NCBI RefSeq assembly: GCF_002407065.1
Contig: NZ_CP023564.1
Coordinates: 496,001 to 560,000 of the forward strand
DNA: 64,000 bases
Direction: 5' to 3'
DNA from: Brachybacterium ginsengisoli
Lineage (GTDB): Bacteria; Actinomycetota; Actinomycetes; Actinomycetales; Dermabacteraceae
Shown here: positions 54,499 to 61,993 of the stretch, in pieces
Layout: the number at the start of each line of letters is the position of its first letter
Numbering within the stretch: the stretch's first letter is position 1
Made by a program: the position numbers and the translations under genes
Notes under the pieces: model-generated
Databases searched by the model: none
Told to the model about the DNA's origin: nothing
What the model saw: only the letters and a program-made list of their open reading frames with translations

Positions 54499-56301
54499 GT
54501 GCCTGAAGCCCACCGCGTGCTGCGGAACGCACGGCTCCTCACGCAGGCGGTCGTCCAGCATCTGCTCGATGACCCCGCTCTGCTCCCGATCCAGGTCAGC
54601 CGACGCCTGCCCCTGCGTGCGCGCCGACGCATCGGGAACGGCCTGAGGGCTGCGTTCGGCTCGCTGCCCGGAGGGCAGGGCCTGGCGGCGCTCGGCGCCT
54701 CCATGGCGGGGGATGAGGACAGGGCGCTCCACCTGCTCCGCGCGGAGGGCGTGCAGCGGTCACGCGCCGCCGGCGAGGTGGCCGTGCTCCTGGACCGGGC
54801 GGATCTCCTGCCCGCCGACGCCGCTCCCGCGGTCCGTGCGCGGGGGCAGTGGCAGCTCGGCGAGCTCGGCGGGGCCGTGCGCACCCTCGAGGCCGCAGGC
54901 CGTGGTGAGCGGTCCCAGGCCCGGCAGTACCGCAGCGAGCTCCGACTCCTGGGCGAGGACCACAGGCTGCGGGTCCGCAGCGAACGGTCGCAGAGCGGAC
55001 CGTCGGCCGACGGCCCCCTGCGGGTCCTCCACCTGCTCACCAACTCCCTGCCGCACACGCAGTCCGGGTACGCGCTGCGCACGCACAACATCCTCACGTC
55101 ACTCGCAGCGCAGGGGATCGAGTCCCTGGCACTAACGCGCACCGGATATCCCGTGATGCTCGGCAAGCCGTTCTGCGAGGACGAGGACGTCATCGACGGG
55201 ATCCGATACCGGCGGACGCTCCCGTCACGGCTCGGGGCGAGTCCGGAGGAACGCCTGGAGCAGGAGGTGGACGAGGCGCTCCGCCTGGTGGGGGAGTTCC
55301 GCCCGCATGTCCTGCACACGACCAGCGACTACCGCAATGCTCTCGTCGCGCAGGCGGTGAGCGCCGCGACCGGCCTGCCCTGGGCCTACGAGGTGCGCGG
55401 CCTGATGGAGCAGACCTGGATCGCCTCGCACCGCAGTGCGACCACCCGTGCCGCCGCGGCACAGTCCGAGAAGGTCGAGAGGATCATCGCGGCGGAGGCA
55501 TCGCTGGCCCGGGAGGCGAGCGCCGTGGTCACGCTCAGCCGCACCATGGCCGAGGTGCTCGAAGCACGAGGCGTGCCCGGGGAGCGCATCTCGCTCGTCC
55601 CCAACGGGGTCGACGAGACCCTGCTCGCCGAGACCCTCGACCCGGCCCTCGCAAGGGACCAGATCGGGTTGGACCTCCCCGCAGGGGCGTTCGTCGTCGG
55701 CGCGGTCAGCGCCCTCGTCGACTACGAAGGGTTCGACGTGCTGCTCCGCGCCGTCGCCCTGCTCCTGGAGGATCCGGGCGTGTCCCAGGAGGACCGCGAC
55801 CGGCTCCACGTCCTGCTGGTCGGGGACGGGGTCGCCGCCCCGGCGCTCCAGGAGCTCGCCGGCGCCCTCGGGATCCGCGAGCGGCTGCACATGCCGGGCA
55901 GGGTGCCGGCGCCCTCGGCTCGCACCTGGGTCCAGGCGCTCGACGTCGTCGTGGTGCCCCGCAAGGATCTCGAGGTCACCCGCACGGTCACCCCGCAGAA
56001 GCCGGCGGAGGCCCTCGCCCTGGGACGCCCGGTGGTGGTCAGCGATCTTCCCGCGCTGCGGGAGACGGTCCTCGACCAGGCCGGGCACCTCGTGGGGGAG
56101 CCCGTGCGGGCCGACGATCCGTCCGCTCTGGCGGGCGCTCTGAGCCGGCTGATGTCCGACCGGACCTGTCGTGAAGATCTCGCGCGACGGGGCAGGCGGG
56201 CCGCTGCGGCGAGGAGCTGGGCGGCGTCGATGAGAACATACGAGCACATGTACAGATCGGTCATGGCGTCTGGAGTCGAGGAGCGGGTCAGTGGCGAGTG
56301 A
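54499..56301 (+). CDS. Glycosyltransferase family 4 with helical N-terminal extension
   Basis: 600 residues. The first ~170 are helical and Ala/Leu/Arg-rich (RALHLLRAEGVQRSRAAGEV, LGELGGAVRTLEAAGRGER), TPR-like. A GT-B enzyme follows: RVLHLLTNSLPHTQSGYALR, AYEVRGLMEQTWIASH, VTLSRTMAEVLEARGVPGER, ISLVPNGVDE, and the donor-site ALALGRPVVVSDLPALRETV. The GTG at 54499 has AAAGGAGGA upstream. It opens the polysaccharide cluster; the ABC permease gene starts 11 nt inside its 3' end. It probably adds a sugar to the polymer repeat or linker. Confidence 0.9.
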   Translation: MPEAHRVLRNARLLTQAVVQHLLDDPALLPIQVSRRLPLRARRRIGNGLRAAFGSLPGGQGLAALGASMAGDEDRALHLLRAEGVQRSRAAGEVAVLLDRADLLPADAAPAVRARGQWQLGELGGAVRTLEAAGRGERSQARQYRSELRLLGEDHRLRVRSERSQSGPSADGPLRVLHLLTNSLPHTQSGYALRTHNILTSLAAQGIESLALTRTGYPVMLGKPFCEDEDVIDGIRYRRTLPSRLGASPEERLEQEVDEALRLVGEFRPHVLHTTSDYRNALVAQAVSAATGLPWAYEVRGLMEQTWIASHRSATTRAAAAQSEKVERIIAAEASLAREASAVVTLSRTMAEVLEARGVPGERISLVPNGVDETLLAETLDPALARDQIGLDLPAGAFVVGAVSALVDYEGFDVLLRAVALLLEDPGVSQEDRDRLHVLLVGDGVAAPALQELAGALGIRERLHMPGRVPAPSARTWVQALDVVVVPRKDLEVTRTVTPQKPAEALALGRPVVVSDLPALRETVLDQAGHLVGEPVRADDPSALAGALSRLMSDRTCREDLARRGRRAAAARSWAASMRTYEHMYRSVMASGVEERVSGE

Positions 56302-57187
56302 GGTGAAGAGCACCACCGATGTGAAGCGCGCCCTCGAGGCCAAGGGCCTCGATCCGAGCGCGCTCACGCGGATCGGGGTGCGCCCGCCGCTGGGCGAGTA
56401 CATCCAGCAGCTGTGGCAGCGGCGGCATTTCATCTGGTACGACTCCAGGCATCGCGCATCGACCCAGAACTCAGGGATGCTCCTGGGCAACGTGTGGCTC
56501 TTCCTCCGCCCCCTGGTCGACGTGGCGTTCTACTTCGTCATCTTCGGCCTGGTGCTGGACTCCGGACGCGGCATGGAGAACTTCGCAGCTTTCCTCACCA
56601 TCGGGATCCTGCTCTACCGCTCGACCGCGACCTCGATCTCCTCCGGCACGGGTCTGCTCCGGAGCAACAAGGCGATGATCAAGGCCTTCACCTTCCCCAG
56701 GGCGTCGATCCCGATCTCGGCGGTGCTCCAGGCCACGATGACGGCGGTCTTCACGACTTTCGTCATGTGCATCGCCATCATGGTGATCCCGCCGTTCGTC
56801 GTCCCGAAGGCCACGTGGGTGCTGGTGGTCCCGATCTTCCTGATCCAGGCGGTGCTGAACCTGGGCGTCATGCTCATCACGGCGCGGATCGGGTTCCATC
56901 TTCCCGACCTGGCGAATGTGCTGGGCGTGGTGAGCAGGTTCCTGATGTACGCCTCGGGTGTCATGTTCCCCATCGAGAGGTTCGTCCACAACGAGACCGC
57001 TCTGAGCATCGTGACCCTCAACCCGCTGTATCAGATCATCGACATGATGCGCACTGCTCTGATGGACGGGCAGGTCCCCGATCTGCGGGCATGGACGATC
57101 TCCATGCTGTGGGCCGTGGGCATCCTGGTCGTGGGGTTCATCTACTTCTGGCGGGCGGAGGAGAGCTATGGCCGAGAGCTCGGATGA
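56291..57187 (+). CDS. Polysaccharide export ABC permease (Wzm/TagG type)
   Basis: 298 residues, ABC-2 permease with about six spans. LWQRRHFIWYDSRHRAST, then GNVWLFLRPLVDVAFYFVIF, GTGLLRSNKAMIKAFTFPRA and TLNPLYQIIDMMRTALMDGQ match exporters of O-antigen, teichoic acid and capsule. GAGGAGCGGGTCA precedes the GTG; it overlaps the glycosyltransferase end by 11 nt and the ATPase start by 20 nt. Confidence 0.93.
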   Translation: MASEVKSTTDVKRALEAKGLDPSALTRIGVRPPLGEYIQQLWQRRHFIWYDSRHRASTQNSGMLLGNVWLFLRPLVDVAFYFVIFGLVLDSGRGMENFAAFLTIGILLYRSTATSISSGTGLLRSNKAMIKAFTFPRASIPISAVLQATMTAVFTTFVMCIAIMVIPPFVVPKATWVLVVPIFLIQAVLNLGVMLITARIGFHLPDLANVLGVVSRFLMYASGVMFPIERFVHNETALSIVTLNPLYQIIDMMRTALMDGQVPDLRAWTISMLWAVGILVVGFIYFWRAEESYGRELG

Positions 57188-58271
57188 CCTCGCCCTGCCG
57201 GAGGACGATGACCAGCAGGAGACCCTGTGGGTCGCGCCCGAGGAGTCGCCCCTCACGGTCGTGGCCCATCGCGTGCGGATGCGCTACAAGGTGCCGCGCA
57301 CCGATCGGGCGCCCCGGACCGGCCTCCTCGGAAAGCTCGCGCCGCGTCGCTCCATGGTCTCCGTCTCCGCCGTGCGCGGCGTGGACCTGCTGGTGCGCGA
57401 AGGCGAGTTCGTGGGCATCATCGGCCGGAACGGGTCGGGCAAGTCCACTCTGCTGAGGATGCTCGCGGGCGTGGAGCCGCCGACGTCCGGATCGGTGTAC
57501 ACCAGTGCGAGGCCTCAGCTCCTGGGAGTGAGCGCGGCGCTGATGAGCGAGCTCACCGGGGCCGAGAACATCAAGCTCGGGTTCCTGGCTCTGGGGATGA
57601 CCCCGGAGAAGGCCGAGGAGCTGATGCCGCAGGCCGCCGAGCTCTCCGCTCTCGGAGGAGCGGTCGATCTGCCCATGCGGACGTACTCCTCCGGAATGTC
57701 CTCCCGCCTCAAGTTCGCGATCTCGGTGATGGCCCAGCCCAAGATCCTGATGGTCGATGAAGCGCTCTCGACGGGCGACGCGACCTTCTCCAAGAGGTCC
57801 AAGGCGAAGATGGACGAGCTGCTGGAGAACGCAGGGACGGTCTTCATGGTGAACCACGCGCCGCGCGCGATCGAGAACGTGTGCTCACGCGTCATCTGGA
57901 TGGAGAAGGGCCGCATCGTGATGGACGGCGACACCAAAGAGGTCTCCGCCATGTACCGCTCCTTCACGTACCGCATGGCGCGCGATCGTCAGGATGAGGC
58001 CGACGCGATCCTGCGCGAGGCGGTCGCCCACGGGGAGGCTCAACGATCAGCGTCCGCGCTCACCCTCCCGGACGACTCCGCGACGTCACCGGTCGATGCG
58101 GCTGACGATGTCCCGGAGCTCGAGCCCGATCCGTTCGTGTCCATCTTCGAGCGCCAGATGAGACCTCAGAGCTTCCCCGGGGCGAGTCTGCCCAGAGACC
58201 ACGACACCGACAGCAGCAGTGCTGCTGTCTCCGAGAACAATTCCCCCGAACGACGAGGACGGCACGCATGA
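57168..58271 (+). CDS. Polysaccharide export ABC ATPase (Wzt/TagH type)
   Basis: 367 residues. Walker A GRNGSGKST near residue 88, the YSSGMSSRLKF signature of Wzt/TagH, and Walker B ILMVDEALSTGD are intact. The C-terminal ~110 residues (ALTLPDDSATSPVDAADD, RRGRHA) are acidic and disordered, without the carbohydrate-binding domain of long Wzt proteins. GAGGAG precedes the ATG. It drives export of the lipid-linked polymer. The epimerase gene overlaps its stop by ATGA. Confidence 0.93.
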   Translation: MAESSDDLALPEDDDQQETLWVAPEESPLTVVAHRVRMRYKVPRTDRAPRTGLLGKLAPRRSMVSVSAVRGVDLLVREGEFVGIIGRNGSGKSTLLRMLAGVEPPTSGSVYTSARPQLLGVSAALMSELTGAENIKLGFLALGMTPEKAEELMPQAAELSALGGAVDLPMRTYSSGMSSRLKFAISVMAQPKILMVDEALSTGDATFSKRSKAKMDELLENAGTVFMVNHAPRAIENVCSRVIWMEKGRIVMDGDTKEVSAMYRSFTYRMARDRQDEADAILREAVAHGEAQRSASALTLPDDSATSPVDAADDVPELEPDPFVSIFERQMRPQSFPGASLPRDHDTDSSSAAVSENNSPERRGRHA

Positions 58272-59440
58272 CTCTCCGCATCATGACCATCTACGGCACC
58301 CGACCCGAGGCGATCAAGGTCGCCCCGATCATCAAGGCGATCGAGGCGGAGGACGGGCTCGACAGCATCACCGTGGTGACGGGTCAGCACCGCGAGATGC
58401 TCGACCAGGTGAACACCATGTTCGGCATCGTCCCCGACCACGACATGAACATCATGAGCGCCGGTCAGTCGCTCAACACCATCGTCGCCAAGGTGATCTC
58501 CGGCGTGGATGAGATCCTCGAGCAGGAGACTCCTGACGCGGTGATCGTCCAGGGCGACACCTCGACGGTGATGGGCGCGGCCGTCGCCTCGTTCAACCGT
58601 CAGATCCCGGTCATCCACCTCGAGGCGGGACTCCGCTCGGGTGACATCAACTCGCCCTTCCCGGAGGAGGCGAACCGGAAGCTGACGAGCCAGATCGCGG
58701 CTCTCCACCTGGCCCCCACCTCGACCAGCCGTGACAACCTCACCCGAGAGGACGTCAGCGAGAACGACATCGTCGTCACCGGCAACAGCGTGATCGACAC
58801 GCTCATGTTCGCCACCGAGAACCTGCGCGTGCCCTTCGAGGACCCGCGCCTCGAGGACCTCCGCGCCGCGAAGGAGGCCGGCACCGCCGGCCGCGTTCTG
58901 CTGGTCACCGCGCATCGTCGCGAGAACCTGGGCACGGCGATGGAGGACATCGGCCAGGCTGTGGCCGAGCTCGCCCGCAAGTACCCGGACCTCGCCGTGG
59001 TCTTCCCGATCCACAAGAACCCGAAGGTCCGCTCCGCGATCCGTCCGGCCGTCGAGGGGCTCGAGAACGTCTACCTCATCGAGCCGCTCGCCTATGCCGA
59101 GTTCACCCAGGTGCTCAGCCTCGCCGATGTGGTGCTCACCGATTCCGGCGGCGTCCAGGAGGAGGCCCCGAGCCTCGGGAAGCCTGTCCTGGTCATGCGG
59201 GAGAACACCGAGCGCCCCGAGGCCGTGGTCGCAGGTACCGTGAAGCTCATCGGAACCCACAAGCAGCGACTGGTCGACGAGGTCTCGCTCCTTCTGGACT
59301 CCGGTGAGGCGTACGCGGGTATGGCGAACGCCGTGAACCCCTACGGTGATGGCAAGGCCGCCGTGCGGACCATCGAGGCCATTCGATGGAAGTTCAACGG
59401 GGCCGAGCGCCCCCGGGACTTCGGCAGCGCCCCCCGCTGA
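58268..59440 (+). CDS. wecB: UDP-N-acetylglucosamine 2-epimerase (non-hydrolysing)
   Basis: 390 residues. Converts UDP-GlcNAc to UDP-ManNAc. IYGTRPEAIKVAPIIKA near the N-terminus, VTGQHREMLDQ, VQGDTSTVMGA, HLEAGLRSGD, FPEEANRK, TAHRRENLG and DSGGVQEEAPSLGKPVLVMR are all hallmarks. The ATG overlaps the export ATPase stop. ManNAc is a common linkage or repeat-unit sugar of actinobacterial and Gram-positive wall polymers, which supports the role of the cluster. Confidence 0.97.
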   Translation: MTLRIMTIYGTRPEAIKVAPIIKAIEAEDGLDSITVVTGQHREMLDQVNTMFGIVPDHDMNIMSAGQSLNTIVAKVISGVDEILEQETPDAVIVQGDTSTVMGAAVASFNRQIPVIHLEAGLRSGDINSPFPEEANRKLTSQIAALHLAPTSTSRDNLTREDVSENDIVVTGNSVIDTLMFATENLRVPFEDPRLEDLRAAKEAGTAGRVLLVTAHRRENLGTAMEDIGQAVAELARKYPDLAVVFPIHKNPKVRSAIRPAVEGLENVYLIEPLAYAEFTQVLSLADVVLTDSGGVQEEAPSLGKPVLVMRENTERPEAVVAGTVKLIGTHKQRLVDEVSLLLDSGEAYAGMANAVNPYGDGKAAVRTIEAIRWKFNGAERPRDFGSAPR

Positions 59441-59527
59441 TCCGTCGGGCCCGGGTCGCGAGGCGACGCGGGTCGATCGGGTGGCGTTCGACGTTTCGGT
59501 ATCACTGGGAGGAGGCTCGCTCTGGAG

Positions 59528-61360
59528 ATGAACGACCACGACACCTCGTCGCGGGAGGGCCTGCGCGGCGACCTCCCGGTGCTCGTGAGCTTCTACGGCG
59601 GGGACGAGTACTACCACCGCAGTGCGGAGCGGCTCCGGGCGGACTGCGATGCTCTCGGCATGCGCCACCACATCGAGGAGCGCGACGTCACCGGTCTGGC
59701 ATGGCCGGAGATCTGCCGGGAGAAGATCAGCTTCTACGGCCGGATGCGTGAGCAGTACGGCGCCTTCCTCTGGACGGACGTCGACAACCGGCTGCTCGCG
59801 GTTCCGGAGGTCCTGTCCGGGAGCAGAGCGGACTTCGGCGGCTTCATCGGGCGGCGGAAGTACCTGCGGGACTACGACCCCTACGAGGTGGCGCGCTTCT
59901 GGATCCCCGCGGTGCTGTACTTCGGCTCGTCCGAGATCACGGGGCGGTTCATCGACGCGCTCGGGGAGCGGGAAGCCTCCACCGAGGAGGACGTGACCGA
60001 TGACTGGGTGCTCCAGGAGACGTGGAGGACGTTCCCCGAGGAGATGAGCCTCCTCGTCCTGCCCCCGAGCCTGCTCGAACGCGAGGGTGACGAGGAGGTC
60101 GGCGCTGCGGTCTTCCACATCGGGGACAGCGGTCATGTGCGGGACTTCCGCGGGAAGGTCGCACAGCACGCCTCGAAGGGTGCGGATCTCCAGCTCCGCG
60201 GCAAGATGCTCGCAGCGGAGAGCCGAGACGCGATGAAGGAGGGGGCCCGGGAGGACGCCCTGGTCCTCGCCGAGCATGCGCACCGCCGGCTGCCCGACGA
60301 CAGCGAGGCCGTGCTGCGCCTGTCCAACTACCTCCTCTCCTCCGGTGACCTCGATCGTTCGGATGCGGTGCTGAAGGAGTTCGTGGCCGGTCATCCCGGG
60401 AATCTCGCCGTGCGCGATGCCCTGGTGCGGCGCCTCTCCCGCCGAGGTGAGCACGACGCGGTCGGCGACCAGCTGACGGAGATGCTCGGCGCCGAGGAGC
60501 CACGAGTGATCGCCCGCGCCCAGGCGCTCGCCTACGAGACCGAGCTCGACCGGCGCGCTCAGGAGAGCGGGGAGAGCGACCGGTCGCGTCCGTCGGTGTG
60601 GTGGGCGCGCATCCCGGCTCCGGGCCACTTCGCCGAGGTCCTCAAGCCGTGGGTCGTCGATCAGGTCGTGCAGGGAACCCCACGGTTCGGCCGACGCCAG
60701 CGTGCACTCCTGACGGGTGAGGGCTCGCTGGCGACCGCCACCGAGTCGAGCGTCGTCTGGGGCAGCGGGCTGCGCGACGCCGAGGAGGTCCCGCAGAGCG
60801 GGGCGACCTACCTCGCGGTACGAGGCCCTCGAACGCGCCGAGCGCTGCTCGCGGCGGGTGGCTCCTGCCCCGAGACGTTCGGCGACCCCGCGCAGCTGCT
60901 CCCGGAGCTCCTGCCCATGGCGAAGCCCGCCAGGCGCCGCCACTATCTCGGGTTCTTCCGCGGAGCAGGGGACCTCTCGACATCGGTCGTCCTGGACGGT
61001 GTGCACGAGATCGACCCCGTGGGCACGCCCCCGGGAGTCATCGAGCGGGTCGTCGAGGAGTTCTTGCACTGCCGAGGCATCCTCACGACGAGCCTGGCCG
61101 GACTGGTGGCGGCGCACGCCTACGGCATCCCCGCGAGGTGGTGCACCCTGGGCAGCGGACCGGCGGAGACGGACGGAGAGGATTTCCGCGACTACTTCGA
61201 TGCCGTCGGGCTCGCTCCGCAGGAGCCACTCGACCTCTCCACCCTTCCGGCCATCACCAGGGATCTGCTGCGCGAAGTTCCGTCGCTGAAGGCGGCCCCT
61301 CCCGTCGATCCGACCTTCTCCCGCGCGTTGAGCCAGCACTACGTCATGGAGGTGGGGTGA
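59528..61360 (+). CDS. Glycosyltransferase-TPR-polysaccharide pyruvyltransferase fusion
   Basis: 610 residues. Residues 15-190 look like a GT-A-type transferase (LVSFYGGDEYYHRSAERL, then AFLWTDVDNRLL with Asp84 and Asp86). Residues 215-335 are helical, TPR-like (ALVLAEHAHRRLPDDSEAVL). Residues 345-600 match the polysaccharide pyruvyl transferase family: VVWGSGLRDAEEVP, YLAVRGPRTRRALLAAGGSC, FGDPAQLLPELLP, GILTTSLAGLVAAHAYGIPA. That domain adds pyruvate ketals to sugars. AGGAGG lies 12 nt before the ATG. The next gene starts directly after the stop. Confidence 0.82.
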   Translation: MNDHDTSSREGLRGDLPVLVSFYGGDEYYHRSAERLRADCDALGMRHHIEERDVTGLAWPEICREKISFYGRMREQYGAFLWTDVDNRLLAVPEVLSGSRADFGGFIGRRKYLRDYDPYEVARFWIPAVLYFGSSEITGRFIDALGEREASTEEDVTDDWVLQETWRTFPEEMSLLVLPPSLLEREGDEEVGAAVFHIGDSGHVRDFRGKVAQHASKGADLQLRGKMLAAESRDAMKEGAREDALVLAEHAHRRLPDDSEAVLRLSNYLLSSGDLDRSDAVLKEFVAGHPGNLAVRDALVRRLSRRGEHDAVGDQLTEMLGAEEPRVIARAQALAYETELDRRAQESGESDRSRPSVWWARIPAPGHFAEVLKPWVVDQVVQGTPRFGRRQRALLTGEGSLATATESSVVWGSGLRDAEEVPQSGATYLAVRGPRTRRALLAAGGSCPETFGDPAQLLPELLPMAKPARRRHYLGFFRGAGDLSTSVVLDGVHEIDPVGTPPGVIERVVEEFLHCRGILTTSLAGLVAAHAYGIPARWCTLGSGPAETDGEDFRDYFDAVGLAPQEPLDLSTLPAITRDLLREVPSLKAAPPVDPTFSRALSQHYVMEVG

Positions 61361-61993
61361 ATGTCGTCCGCACCGCTCGAGCCCTCACGCGGCACCACCG
61401 ATCAGCTGCGGGAGCTCGTCGCCGACCTCCCGGCGGCGTTCCGCTACGGACGCCGACTGGACGAGAGGAAGGCCCGCGTCCTCTCGATCCTCGACATCTA
61501 CCAGCACCGGGCGCTCAGCGCTCGAGCGGAGCTCGTCGAGGTGGGGATCCTGGACGGGGCGATGGCCGTGCGTCGCCTCCGCCCGGACGTCGTCCTCGTG
61601 CAGACCACCGGGGCGACCGAGCACACCGCATGGGCTGGGAAGATCGCCACCGGGAGCAGGGTCAACGACCACCTGGCGCAGCTCGTCGACGCCGCGAAGG
61701 AGTCGGGCGTGCGCGTCGTCGTGCTCTGCACCGCCGTCCCGGACGCCCTCGCTGACCACTCCGGCCTGCTGGCCCTCGCCGACCTGGTCATCTCGCCGCG
61801 GAGCGACACCTCCGCGGTGCTGCGCTCTCGGGAGGATCTCGGAGGCCGACTGCTGACGGGGTCGGATGCCGTGGAACGGTTCGGCCCCCGCTCGACCACC
61901 CGCGATGACGATCCGGTGCTGCGGGTCCTCGTGGAGACCTTTTGCGCAGCGGCGCTGAACGGTGCCGCCGCACCGGCGGGAGGACCTCGATGA
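61361..61993 (+). CDS. Polysaccharide-cluster protein of unknown function
   Basis: 210 residues, no family recognised. VGILDGAMAVRRLRPDVVLV and ESGVRVVVLCTAVPDALADH suggest a Rossmann-like or hydrolase-like alpha/beta fold; the segment ILDGAMAVRRLRPDVVLV resembles the N-terminal half of CgeB/glycosyltransferase-like proteins. GGAGG lies near the ATG, which directly follows the stop of the pyruvyltransferase fusion. The CgeB-like gene overlaps its stop by ATGA, so both are translated together. Confidence 0.7.
   Translation: MSSAPLEPSRGTTDQLRELVADLPAAFRYGRRLDERKARVLSILDIYQHRALSARAELVEVGILDGAMAVRRLRPDVVLVQTTGATEHTAWAGKIATGSRVNDHLAQLVDAAKESGVRVVVLCTAVPDALADHSGLLALADLVISPRSDTSAVLRSREDLGGRLLTGSDAVERFGPRSTTRDDDPVLRVLVETFCAAALNGAAAPAGGPR

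Noticed and set aside
58166-61339. A 1057-codon minus-strand reading frame
   Set aside because: Antisense to wecB and the pyruvyltransferase fusion, both of which show family motifs.
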